Shown here: in pieces, positions 37,671-49,660 of the stretch
Layout of the letters: each line of letters begins with the position of its first letter
How positions within the stretch are numbered: position 1 is the stretch's first letter
From: Cymodocea nodosa
Lineage: Eukaryota > Streptophyta > Magnoliopsida > Alismatales > Cymodoceaceae
Direction: 5' to 3'
Assembly (NCBI GenBank): GCA_036874045.1
Contig: CM072343.1
Coordinates: 1,818,001-1,882,000, forward strand
DNA: 64,000 bases
Program-made: the position numbers and the translations under genes
The notes under the pieces: model-generated
Told to the model about the DNA's origin: nothing
Databases searched by the model: none
The model's input: the letters and a program-made list of their open reading frames with translations, nothing else

Positions 37671-38755
37671 TTTGGCATTATTATTTCTATTTTTATTTAA
37701 ACCAAAATATGTGTAATTTATTAATACTAGTCCCTTTCTCTTATTTTTACATCTTGAGGATTTAATTTATCATTATCATCCTCATTTTTATATACTTACA
37801 TTTAAAATATTAATATTAATTTTAACTTAAACTCTCAGTCAAACCGCAACGCAATTTCTGTTTAACTGAAATGTATATATATATTATTCTATATAAATAT
37901 TGCCTTTCGGTTAGACCGAAGGATGAATTCGGTTCAACTGAAGTTCATATATATATATTTTTCGATTATACAAAAGATGACTTCAGTCTGGACCGAAACG
38001 TATTTTATACGCATTTTATTATTTTATTATCATTTTACTATTATTTTGTTATTTTTTATTTTTTTAAGCAATATATATATTTAAATGTCACCCACCCGAT
38101 ATTTATAACGTCGGGTGTGTTGACCTAACATTTATAAATGTCGGGTGACATTTTCCCCTTATTCTCTTTTTTTTATAAATTTTCTCCAAATTTCATATAA
38201 TTTAATTTTAATTCAAACATTTGTATTTTGTATCGAAAACACCTCTTTTTCCATATTCATTTTTACATCTTAAATATTTAATGTTTTCTATATTCTATTT
38301 CAAATGTCATATTTCATATTTAAAATATGCTGATTTTAATTTCTCAAATATTTGCATATTTTATCTAAAATATTTGATTTTATTTTCAAGCATTAATATT
38401 CAATTTTTATTTCTTGAATAAGTTCGTTGAGTTTGGTTAAACCTAACGGACTAATTCCGTTGGGTTTAGCTAAACCTAATGGACGAGTTCGTAGGGTTTT
38501 GATAATTTTTTAAAGAATTAAACCCAATATGTTTCAAGATAAAGTCCATGAATTATCTCCCAATTCTTGAATATTTTATAATTAAGATACTTTATAAAAT
38601 ACTTGATTTCATTTTAGATATTTACATTTTATATCCAAAGTATTGATATTTTAACCTTTTGGTCATTTTTATAGTTCCATGTCACGGGTTCATATTTGAG
38701 ATATATAATTTTATTTTAAACCTTTCTATTCATATCTAAAATATTAAGATTTTGA

Positions 38756-38793
<38 letters not shown>

Positions 38794-41218
38794 TATGTAG
38801 ATATTTATAGTTTATATTTAATTAATTAATTTATTTTTTTACACATATTTTGGGTACTTATATTTTATATCCCGACATATTTCTAATTTTGAATCTTTAG
38901 ATATTTGTATCTCATATCTAAGATATTTATCTTTGTTTAATTATATATATATATATATTAGATATTTATATTTTATATCTAAAATATTTCAATCTTGGAT
39001 ACTTATATTTTTGGATTTTAAAACTTCTTAGCTATATTTATATTTTTCATCTAAAATACTATCAACAATATTCTTGAATTTAATCCATCCAATTTAAATA
39101 AATCCAATGAATTGATTTCGTTGAGTTTATGCAAACTCAACAAACTAGTTTCGTTAAGTTTAAGTAAAGTATATAAACCCTTTTTTATATTGATATAATA
39201 ATTATAATTGTATATGTATTTTTGTTGTCTTGACCATTACATGTATATATTCATTATATTATAGTTGTTATTATGTTAATTTATTATTATTATCATTATA
39301 CTATATATATATATATATATATTTTTGTAATAATAATAATCTCCATATGTATAAATCAATTTAAGAGATAACTTGTAACTAACTTATTCTAGGTGATCAA
39401 CAAGGACATAGCCTATTGGCATAACAAAAAAATATGAGACAAAACTCTTTTAGTCTTTCACTCTTTATCAACTCCATCCTTTCTTCCTCATAAAGTATTT
39501 CCATTAATATAAAGTATTTGTTGAAAGTTTGTTTTGATTTGCTATTTTCGTGGGTTTTTTACTTAACGTTGCAAATGTTGATTTTGTATCGGGTTTCATT
39601 TGTTATTTGAAGGACCTCTCAAAGAGTTGACAACTAACTCTACACCTTATACATTTTTGAGAAAGATGCCTCATTTACGTCATGCCCCAATGTAATCAAA
39701 TATGCAATTTTAAAGTGTATTTAAACGAAAGAATTGGATAATTTAAGCTTATATCTAGGAGCATAGTATGTCTTTGTTTCACTTCAATGACTAAACGTAA
39801 CATAACATTTAAACCTTAAGGCAGATGGGGAAAGATGTTTTAATTGTACTCATCGTCGTATCATTTTCGTTGAATTTCTTCCATACGATACGTCGCATTA
39901 AGGGAAGACCTTTTCGTTAAGTTAATTAACTTCTAAATAAGTTATAACCTCTGAACCGCCGCCCGTATTAAGATGCCATCCTCCCTGTTCACCTAAAATG
40001 CGGACAACTTCTGAAAAGGAGGTCTCACCTAAGAGGAACGAGGTAAATTAATACACAAATCCATTCAATCATCCGAAAGGTCAACATAAGCGAGAGAAGA
40101 ATCGAGACCGAGCCAAATGCGTCTTTTCCTTTCTCGTCTTTAGAATTGACGTCCAAACGAAAATAAATGTCTGTGAACAGTAGATGGTATCTGATTACGC
40201 TCCTTGTATTGCATACGTGTAAGGTGCCATTATGTTTCTCTAACACACAAGCGGACCCTGATAAACAGTTTGATTGATTAGACTTAATGCAAGACTCGAA
40301 GATGGCGTCCTTACCTTATTGCTATTGCTACTATTATTTAAGAAAAAGATGGAAAGTTCTTAAATCTTTCAAAATCATATCCTCAAATGTGTATTTTAAC
40401 GTGCGGAAATATTTTTATGGTTTTATCACATATTTAGGAGACATTACGATAATTTTGATCACGAACATGTCTTCTTGACATTGATAAATGTATACTATTA
40501 ATGTCAAGGGTATATCTTAAGACAATTTATGTTTATATCCAAGAGTAACTTCCATTTTCACATCTTGCAATTATTTTAACATAGGTAAAGACATTTTGAA
40601 AATTTTACCCTCATACAAAGAGTATTTTAAGGAATTTAAACATATGCATGGTTTCTTTCAACATTTTTAAAACTTATATGTATATATTTCAAACAATTTA
40701 GATTTACTATTTAAGAACATTTTTTTATTTTAACATGGGTAAAGATATTTTGATGATTTTTCTTATGTACAAGAGTATTTTGAGATTTTATCCTTAATAT
40801 TTTGACATTTATATATTTTTTATGTTTAAATATATACTTTAGACAGTTTAGACTCTATTTAGTAATATTTTATATTTTACCATAAGTAAGGTCATTTTGA
40901 TAATTTTACCTATAGTCAAAGATATTTTGATATTTTCTTTAATATTTTAGCATTCATCTAAAATACACTTCTTAGATAGTTTAGACACTAGGAGAATTTT
41001 TTATTTTGGAAAGCAATATATATTTTGTATCTAAAATACTTAATTTTTTACTTTAGATATTTATATTTTAAATACAAAGTATTATGATTTTATCTTAGAT
41101 ATTTATATTTCATATCTAACATATTCTGATCTTATTTTGGATATCTATATTTTATATCCAAAATATTTGGCATTTTACTTTGGACATTCATATTTTATAT
41201 TCAAGGTATTTTCTTTAA
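37671..41218. repeat. AT-rich repeat block with diverged tandem words
   Basis: No gene. 38560-39060 and 41020-41215 carry many loose copies of GATATTTATATTTTATATCT followed by AAAATATT. Near 38410-38505 and 39105-39165 there are paired words of the type CGTTGGGTTTAGCTAAACCTA. Long (TA)n tracts lie at about 38762-38790 and 39302-39320. 37900-38150 holds CGGTT / AACCG-like inverted pairs (TTTCGGTTAGACCGAA) and TGTCGGGTG repeats. 39400-40540 looks unique but has no supported ORF. Confidence 0.6.
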
Positions 41219-41349
41219 TTGAAATATACCCTTTTATATATTTTTTTCTTTTTTCTTTTTTTTTTTTCATGTATGGGCCATCGAAAGTTTGAACCAGGCT
41301 GCCGTCTATCAAGTCGATCTGCTGCTTTCTTTCTCTCTCTTTTTTTTTC

Positions 41350-41456
41350 TTCTGGGCCAGACTTCTCCTTTTTTGTACTGGGACCTTTCTCTGGATTTGG
41401 GCCAGACTTGCCCTTTATACCTTTTTTTTGTACCGGGGCCTTTCTCTGGTTTTGGG
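41350..41456 (+). repeat. Two-unit tandem duplication with GGGCCAGACTT core
   Basis: Two adjacent units of about 53 bp, each TGGGCCAGACTT, then CCCTTT or CTCCTTT, then TGTAC(T/C)GGG and CCTTTCTCTGG. It sits in a T-rich block (41219-41672) whose open frames are phenylalanine-rich and not gene-like. Confidence 0.8.
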
Positions 41457-41872
41457 CTTTTCAGCCGACTGGTTCCAGGCTTTTGGCAGGTCGTTCGATC
41501 GACCTTTTGGGCCATCGGTGGACTTTTCCGGCAATGTACCATCCTTTTTTTTTTTAAAAAAAAGGTAGGCCTGCTGTTCCATCCCGGTCCACTATTCTTT
41601 TTTTATTTCTTTCATTTTTTTATTCTTCATTCTTCTTCTTCTTTTTTATCCTTTTTTTTTTTTCCGTTCTGAAGTGAAAAATTTCAACACATTTGGGAGG
41701 ATGATATTAGCATATCAGAAATAAATATTTTTTAGTACATGCATGGATGTTCTTCCCATCTCAATGAGTCCCTTTGTTGTCATGAAACACGAACATGATT
41801 ACAAAAGGACTCATTGGCACTGATGATCTACCCGTCAACACCAATGTAATAAACAATCTTGTTATCAGAACC

Positions 41873-42686
41873 CTATACGCTCACTTGGTGTCCCAAAATG
41901 TTCACAGTTATGGCAGCTTCCAGGTCCAAGGCTTGTGCAGTACTTGCAGCATGTGAGTGCTTCTTACCTGACTTATGCTTTGTTTCTGAGATGGCAATGG
42001 AGATGTCATTAGGGAAGAGGTCCTTCAATATGAAGGCATGAACTACTGTTGACACCAGGAGAGCGGTAACCGTGAATGTAGAGATTACAGACAATGCTGT
42101 TGACAGGGTTTGAGTTAGAGGGTTAGTCACTTCCATTGAGTACCTAATCATGGCAATGGAAGCGCCTGTCATTGGAAAGGTGTACGCCCACCATGCCAAT
42201 GAGAACCTGGTACAAGCCAATTTTAACTGTTAGAAAATAATATATACGGTGAAATTCTTATTAATTTGTAAGAACAATGTGCAATGCAAGAAAGGCTTTT
42301 ATGACAAACGTCACTATTGAGGTTTATAGCAAATTCGGTCGTAGATGTTCATTCTATAATGTAAGATATATGAGTTAATAATAACATGGAATGACCATCG
42401 TTCAACCAACTTGCAATGGTACCCATGCATTCAAATAATTGTAACCGATCGATGTTATTATATCATGCAATCTGTGTTATAAGACGAACACCAAGTTTAC
42501 TATATCTGTCTGTCTACAGCCTCCTTGATTGATCTCTTCGTAAATTTGGGAATTGAGAGTACCTGAATCCTCGAAAGAAATTGACACGGACAGCCTGCAT
42601 GCACGTAGAAATAAAAGACGTCGGTAATCAACCATCACTCTGGAATTGCATGGATTGATGCGTAAAAGAGAAACAAATTTTTCATG

Positions 42687-42726
<40 letters not shown>

Positions 42727-44666
42727 GAGAGAAAAATACAAGAAGAGGGCGATGAAAAGGGCAATCCGTGAACCATAGTCGAAATCCCCACGAATATTAG
42801 CCCATGCGGTGGAAGCAACACTTGGGGCCGCGACGAATAGAAAGAATACTGGATGAAGCTCCTTTGGAAGGGTTTCATTTGTGGGAAGTCTCTGATATAG
42901 AGTAACAAAGAGTACGGTGTAATGTGCCAAACCAATGGAAAAGAAGAATATGGGACCTTCATGTAGTCCCATTGAAGCGCCCAAGAGTGCACCTACAAAA
43001 TTGCCAACAATGGATAAATGGTTTGAAGGGTTGGCCACCTTTGAGAGCCTGCGCTGGCCACCCAACATCCACTGCCCATATATCTTGAGCTCAAGACAGA
43101 GAATTGGGGTCATGAGGATGTACCACACGCAGGGATGGAGGTGCACAGCGATTGATGGAGGCACAGCGAGCACTAAGAATAGGCAGGCTATCCATGGGGC
43201 AAAGAAGAAGTTAACTCGAACAGGATGGTAATATTCACGTCGTACTGCTTCAAAGTAAAAGATGATTTTGAGAGAGTAGATGGAGAAGACAGTAACGATT
43301 AGTGCAAGTGCAATAAACCAAAGGGCTCGATTAACGGATAGACTAACATGGAGGAATTCCATGGATGGAGATGTAGCCAATTTTTTCCAAAGGATTGCTT
43401 GGCTGCTGACCCCAAGGCAAATACCAAATGATGATATCGGGAAACGAAGAAGAAAAGGCCACATCTTGTCTTCCGGAAGTACGGAAACCTCCGATGCCTG
43501 AAACATGGTGGTAGACCAACACTTGAGCAACAAATTCATGGTAAACAAATACACAAAACAATAGCCAAGCATGCATACCTTCAGCGTATCCAATTCGGGC
43601 CCTTCCAAGGCATCAAAGTAGCGATCCACTGGTAAAGCCTCAATCTCTGAACTAGGAGAATCACCGGTCTCTGTTTCTGGTTCTTGGGGCCTTCCACGTA
43701 AATTGGATAGTTGCCTTTCAAGTCTTCCAGACCATGTCTTAAATGGGTCAAAGCGCTTGTCTTTTGGGGCACCAGTCCTTGAACACCTTTGCTGGTCTTC
43801 TATGGAATCAAGATTTCCTCCACTGGGCATCTTGATTTCCATATCGTTGGTCGATATGGGTTGGGAATGGAATTTTGTTTTCGGTTGTTGTGTCTTGACA
43901 GTACAAGGATCAGTCGATAGGTTGGATTTCCCATTGCTAAATGGGACTTTCCTGGTTGTCTCGAAGTAAAGACCTGAAGGAGAGCTCGGCATGCTGATGG
44001 AAATTGCATGGGAAGGTTGGAAGTCATTCAACTGCACTGAAGGACTGGGTAGCGTTTCTGCTGCTATAATTCCCTGCAACAAATACAAGGATGGAAATAG
44101 AAGTGAGAAACCCAACAAAGAAGTTGGCTGTTTTAGTACATATTAAATGTGTGATCCTCCCAAGAGTACAACCACAATTGCTTGTCCACCTCCAGGGGAT
44201 TGTGACGGCTAATATGTCTAGCACTTGGATTCATACAATTATTATATTTCACTAGGTGATTAGGCAATCTCATATATACTTCGACGGAATAACATACTGG
44301 CGGACCCAAGTGAATTCAAATTTATTGATGTAATAATCGGTATGACTGATATGCAATATTGGTGTTGTTTTTGTTTTTTCACACGATGTGACATATTTAA
44401 AAGGAACTACCACAGCAAATAGATTAGTTATTTGAGTCAAATATAGGGAATTGTGAAACAAATGGTAAAGAAGAGATTACTTTATCAAGTTGAAGGTTGG
44501 ATACAGGCTTCGGAGTTGCAGGAAGCATGCTAGAATTACTTGATTTTCCAACACAGTCAGTATTATCAAAACCAGCAACCGATTTAGTCATAATATATTT
44601 GAAAAGAGATGGAAGCTCTTCAGGGAAAGCTTCTTTTGACGTGCTCATTGTATCTTTCTTCTCCAT
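41873..44666 (-). CDS. SLAH3-like: S-type anion channel, SLAH2/SLAH3-like (copy 2)
   Basis: Five exons with GT-AG introns, 44481-44666, 43579-44073, 42727-43497, 42563-42594 and 41873-42206, give 605 aa. The exon 3 length (771 bp) and exon 4 length (32 bp) equal those of copy 1. The N-terminus (residues 1-227) starts MEKKDTMSTSKEAFPEELPS; the EELPSLFKYI segment recalls SLAH3 N-termini more than copy 1 does. It has SHAISISMPSSP and RFDPFKTWSGRLERQLSNLR. The pore domain is intact: MWPFLLRFPISSFGICLG, FYFEAVRREYYHPVRVNFFF, LSIVGNFVGALLGASMG, ELHPVFFLFVAAPSVAS, FSLAWWAYTFPMTGAS. The C-terminal tail is His/Lys then Ala-rich and unlike copy 1. Predicted plasma-membrane nitrate/chloride efflux channel under kinase control, by family. 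A (GA)15 microsatellite lies just inside intron 3, next to the donor. Confidence 0.93.
42691..42720. repeat. (GA)15 microsatellite next to a splice donor
   Basis: A pure AG/GA tract. On the minus strand it follows the donor GTAAGTCTC of copy 2 intron 3 (exon ends at 42727) as an uninterrupted CT run. Confidence 0.95.
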
Positions 44667-45215
44667 GATGAATCAACCTAATCATGCAAGCAGCAGTTAG
44701 TTCTCCAATTAAAAAGATTAATCAAATTCAGCTTCGTCACACATATTAGAAAGAGTTTTAAAACAAAACTTAAAAGAACAAGGGAAGAAAAAGTAGAGAA
44801 AACATGGTTATGTTTGGAGTAGAACCGAAAGAAAGCAGAATGTGAGATGAATTGAGAAAGTGTAGGGCATGCATCAACTAAGCAACAATCCTACGAATGG
44901 ATGAGGCTTTGGCTTTCAAATTCCTTTTCTTGTCACCCTTTTTAGATCATTATAAGACCCAAAATAAGAAAATAGATAATAATTTCTTATGAATCATCGA
45001 AAGCCCCTAATATTGACTGTTCCCTCAAACCAACCAACTGCTTCATCCGCTCTAACATAATCACAAGAAATTAAAGGAAAAGGAATTTGATTCTAAAGTT
45101 ATGCTAATGGTGTCACCAAAATTGGTGGCAAAAGGAAAAGGTTCGTTGCTGAATCCAGACCAGGGGCCTTCAAGCAAATAGCTAAAGGCTGAAGCAAATC
45201 CTTTGGAGGTTCCAT
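44667..45215 (-). promoter_or_regulatory. 5' leader of channel copy 2 with a possible uORF
   Basis: An acceptor (TTGCATGATTAG) about 11 bp upstream of the ATG implies a 5'-UTR intron, as in copy 1. 45107-45212 is similar to 29957-30062. In it an ATG-started frame of 38 codons (45099-45215, MEPPKDLLQPLAICLKAP at its start) resembles the frame in copy 1. This would be a uORF if it is in the mature leader. Confidence 0.5.
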
Positions 45216-45520
45216 CACTTAGAATGCAACCCATCTTTTTTGGAGACACGGTACTAGTAAAGAAAACATTGGCATATAAACAGAAGACATGGACATAAAA
45301 ATCATCAACACTGCGATTCCAAGAATCATCATGCCCACATATATAGCAACAAGTCATAGCAACAAGAAGACCAAAGTAGCAATCTCTCTAGAGTTTGGTA
45401 TGCATACCTTCTCTTTAGTTTGGTACTGGTAATAACAACCAGAGGAAAATGTGTGTAAATAGAAGAGGGGAGGAAGAGAATTTATAAAGTGGTGGTGGTA
45501 ACATGGCCGGGAAGGTAGAG

Positions 45521-45530
45521 ATATTTATAG
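45521..45530 (-). promoter_or_regulatory. TATA box candidate for channel copy 2
   Basis: Minus-strand CTATAAATAT, in a purine/pyrimidine-skewed stretch typical of plant core promoters, about 300 bp upstream of the conserved leader segment. A second candidate, ACTTTATAAA, lies at 45481-45490. Confidence 0.5.
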
Positions 45531-46790
45531 AAGAGGAGAGGAAGAGAAAAAGAAGAGGGAGACCTCAACCATGTAATCTCATGCACACATTTTAGATGTG
45601 AAAAGAGGTGTGACAACTACAAGAAGAGTGACCACAAATATGATCCTCCACTTACTTCTTTTACATGGCATCTATGGACTTTCTCAAATTTTTCAAGCAA
45701 GCTACCTGCTAAGCTAACAACTAGGACACCACATGGAACTACAAGTTGGGGTAGAAAATAAAAACAAGGACGATAGCTTCAAATCCCCACCAATTTTTCC
45801 AAACAAATAGAACCCAAACCGGAAAAAAGGTAATGAAATCAAAGGCCAAGTAGAAACGTGGGATATTGGCTTCAGGCTTGGGATAAAACTCTAGGGAACT
45901 CAAAGAGATGCCACCTTTAATTCTTACATGTTTGAAGAGTGAGAGATCCTTCATTGGACCACAATGGTGGTGAGTGGTACCACTGTGACTACCACTTTAT
46001 GCTTTCCTTTTCCAAAGGATGGGCAACAGAGAGAAGAGGAGACAAAGTTGGATACCATGGCGTCGAAGACATGATGTACCTACTGGTGGCTACATCACTA
46101 TTTTTGTGTGTGATGACCATTTGGATGGAATTATCTGATCACATAAAGTAAATATAAAATAATATATATCTTACCATCAAGAAGGGTCTCTCTACTCAAC
46201 TTAAATTAGATCTTAATGAACTCATCATATGTATCTATCTGACGAAAACACTTACAGAACTTAAAAGAATGTCACAAGTAAGCAAAAAAGAATGATAAAT
46301 TTATCTCATATAAACTAAATGTAGAACAAGATATAAATTAGTACAAAGAAAGATATTTTCACTCATAACGTGAATTATTAGCATTTGTTGTGACCACACT
46401 TAGGAGGCTTGCCATGCGCACATACAAACCACAACGGATATGAATCACGACGTGTATAGGAATTCCCCCTGGCTTATTGGATTCATGTGTATTAATATTT
46501 CAACTCATACAAGTGAAGGATTGAGTTGATTGGTACTTTGCATTGCTGGCTATTTCCACGCCTACTTCATATATTTAACATCACAACTCAAAATCGAGTG
46601 AAGAGATCTGTCATTGTGTAAAACTTAGATTCTGCTTGATTCTTGGTCGATGTAGGACTTTCCAATATTCCTCTCTACTTGTAAACATCTTACGCCTATA
46701 ATTATCCTTTTTCAGATCTCAAATGGATACATGTGAATTTACTTTAGTACCATATAAAATTTGAATTCAAAAATAATTAACAAGAAATAA
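45531..46790. other. Upstream intergenic region of channel copy 2
   Basis: No supported gene. Contains a GATGTAGGACTTTCCAATAT-type motif near 46650, a word common in dispersed plant repeats. Confidence 0.4.
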
Positions 46791-46799
46791 GTAAAGGAT

Positions 46800-47570
46800 G
46801 CATCATTGTATCAATCCAAATTCAATCTCTGTACTGCGAATGTGGACATTTTGACAATATATACTACTAAAATGAGAGGAACAAAGACATCTGGCAGAGA
46901 TGGTGATGGCGCGTGGACTGGTGATGGTGGTGGTGACGGTGGAGAAGTGATCTGGGCTGGAAGAGAAGTAGAGGACAAATTCATCACCACCCCTAGCAAT
47001 TCCAGACTGCGTGGAAGGAGTAGATGACAACTATCCCTGCCGCCGCCGCCACCACTACCACCACAACACAAGTGGGCACTGCCAATGATGTGTCAGAAGT
47101 TGGAAGGAGATTGGTAACACTTTCATCAACCTCTGGAGGATTATTCCAAATGGAATAACAACCACTTAAAGGGATTGATACATGTATATATATTATGCGT
47201 ACCTTTCTCCTCCCAATCAAGCTCTGCAACAACTTGTACAAGCACGCAGGAGCTAGCAGTACTGCTAGGAGCAAGATTGCTGATCCTGAGAGATTTATAG
47301 AGGTTGAAGCGATTGTAGTGGGTACAAGCTGAAAGCAGTGGTTGGATTGTAGCCTGCTGGTGGTGAGGTCTGCTTCTTGGTTTCTTCCTTCTTCCAGATG
47401 GTAATATATATATATATAATACCAAGTAAACAAATAAGGAGGATCTTCGTACAATAAAAAATAAGAATGAGAGAGGGAGGGGGAGGAGGGTTGTGGAGGA
47501 CAGCATGATTTTGACTACCTTCTCTTGGAACGAGGGAAGATATGGTACGATCAAAATCAAACAAAAACAT
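46800..47570 (-). other. Possible two-exon transcript encoding a small membrane-like peptide
   Basis: A minus-strand open frame (46993-47454) holds two hydrophobic stretches, SAILLLAVLLAPACLY and CVVVVVVAAAAGIVVIY. A possible intron joins GGGAGGAGAAAG|GTACGC (about 47200) to CCTCCAG|AGGTTGATG (about 47128) and would remove the less protein-like middle. No family is recognised. The GCC/ACC-rich composition gives open frames on other strands as well, so this may be chance. Confidence 0.2.
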
Positions 47571-49110
47571 TATATTATTGAGAAAATTTTAAAGATATTT
47601 TGAACATACAGTTGAATTAATGATGCTTATGAGATCTTCAATATTTTAAAAATGGTTTCAAATTAGCATGTGAGGCCATTAATATCCGATAGTGTGTTTG
47701 ATCTTCTGTTGGTTTGTCTCTCTAAGATTAAAGAAAAAATAAATCTTAGACTTAAATTTATAGAAAATTATTATTTTATTTTTTAATTCAAATATTAATA
47801 TTGATTTTTAAGAGAAGTTAATACAAACGCACGTCAAAGGAGGAGGACTAAGCAGTATTATCAAATGTCAAGCCTTCACTAATATTTGTGTTGGTTCTTT
47901 CATTGGCTGTCAAGATTTTGAGTTAAAATTTACTCTAACCGGGGTGAGAAATTAAAATACACCATATGTTACAAGCAAACAGTGATCATGCTAACCCAGG
48001 AATATATAAGATCTATAAGCACTAAATTAGTAACTTAAATCCGGGAGAAAATCACGGGAAAGTCGAATATTAAGCAACCATATAGAGCTTGCATGCATGT
48101 TTAGCACTGCTGTAAGCTGGTTTATACATGTAAAACAAATCTTAGAAAAGTTTTACGCCAATAACAATAAAAATAAGATCGAACTTTATATATAATGAAA
48201 TTAAATACCAATCCAAGAGATGATCAAGAGAGAGGCAGGGAGATGTGGCTGCTCGTACCTTAGGTATATATCCCTGAATGCTAGAACAGTAGAATCGCCG
48301 GGACGTAATTAAGTAACAGGCCAAGAAGAGAACTGACAGGCGTGTTCGCTACTCTACACCACCACCTCCAGCAAACTGGTTAGTGTATATATAGAGAGAG
48401 AAAATCTGGGTGTGGTTGACAGAAGCAAGAAAGCTGTACGCAAATATGCACGCGTGGTGGGTGTCTGTGATCGACCAACGAAGAGGACGATGGTGATGAC
48501 GACGACGATGGTGATAATGATGTCGGTAAACAAAAGGCGAAGGAGACCTGCACACTCCAGGAAACGAGTGAGTGACTTCAAACGTGGGTGCATGTGGTGG
48601 TACCACAACTCTTACGAGTACAGGAGAAAAAGATTCTTCGCTAGGGTTTAAGGTTTTAGTGTTTGTATAAAAGTTAAGGTTAGGCTCTTGGTTTAAACGT
48701 ATGATTACATGCAAACTTGGCATAGAAATCCAGTTATGATGTTTATACTCCTCTAAGTTAGGTGTGACATTATGCTTGTGGGAACGGGAATTTAGTTCCA
48801 GACGTACATTCAAAGTTGGGTTCCATTCCAAATTTCAACAAACGGCTCGTCTAACATAAGACTTCAAACAATTTTATAATGTTGTTGAAATTATCTAAAC
48901 ATCTATAAAACTTTTTAATGTGAAGTTCATAATTAGATCTTTAAATTATATTATTTTTTAAAAACCATTTATTATAATCGTACTTCCAAGCATGGCAGCA
49001 TTTAGGAATCAAAATGCCAACTTTGATGCCTAATAGTAACTTGCACTAGAGTTACCCTAACCAAACACATCCTATGACTCCTTATGACTTTTCACAAGAT
49101 GCTCAAATTG
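47571..49110. other. Intergenic; TATA-like signal near 48390
   Basis: CTATATATAC on the minus strand near 48390 sits above a GC-richer stretch (48240-48640) with His/Arg-rich open frames. No coding product is recognisable. The rest is AT-rich. Confidence 0.35.
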
Positions 49111-49660
49111 ATTTTTTTTTTTTTTTCCTAATGACTTAGGCCAAGAGATCTTCCATTTGTTGTTGTATCTTCACATGTTTAATATTGATCAGCCCTTCAT
49201 GAATTTTTACTCTTACACATTAAGTGGCAGTCTGCTTCCATGTGTATTGTACTCTCTCCTGAAAAGTTATGTTTGAATATAACTTGGTTGTCACAATATT
49301 ATAAGTTGACTGGTTGCTAGACCAGATCCATGTGATTTCATTACATGCCCTGTCTATCTTATTCTCGACAATATTAAGCTCTTACACAAATAAATAGTGA
49401 AACTTGTGGTGGAGTGTCTAATAAGGGGGCAACCTCCCAATCTGCATCTTCGAAGAGGTTAATATATTTAAACCAATAGAAGAAGGGTGGAACAAACCTT
49501 GGCCAGGAAATTTTTTATGAAACTTTATCACTCTGTGTGGAATTTCAAGGACTTTGTTGGGAGATTGCATGTGTTGACTTAATTGAGTAACTAATTTTAA
49601 ATTATTTGAGATTTCTTCTAATTTACTATTTATTTTTTTATCTAGTGAAGTTATCAATCC
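49110..49660 (-). mobile_element. Decayed Copia RT/RNase H relic, minus strand
   Basis: Minus-strand reading gives LSQHMQSPNK, then FHKKFPGQGLFHPSS and LNILTSSKMQIGRLPP (Copia LSQFMHSP, YLKGTPGQGLFF, LNI..YSDADWAGCP), followed downstream by CDNQ, STIHMEADCHLM and LINIKHVKIQQQMEDLL (Copia CDNQ, TKHIEIDCHFV and the QLADIFTK region). Order is preserved but frames and stops are broken. Confidence 0.75.

Noticed and set aside
41219..41672. Phe-rich ORFs of 112 and 127 codons
   Set aside because: They come from T-rich low-complexity DNA and a two-unit tandem repeat.
42682..44118. Single 478-codon minus-strand ORF across the channel gene
   Set aside because: It reads through an intron (43498-43578) and into the (GA)n tract; the spliced model with conserved exon ends is better.
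48349..48831. 160-codon minus-strand ORF, His/Arg-rich
   Set aside because: The composition follows a GATGGTG/CGACGA-type simple repeat; no domain seen.
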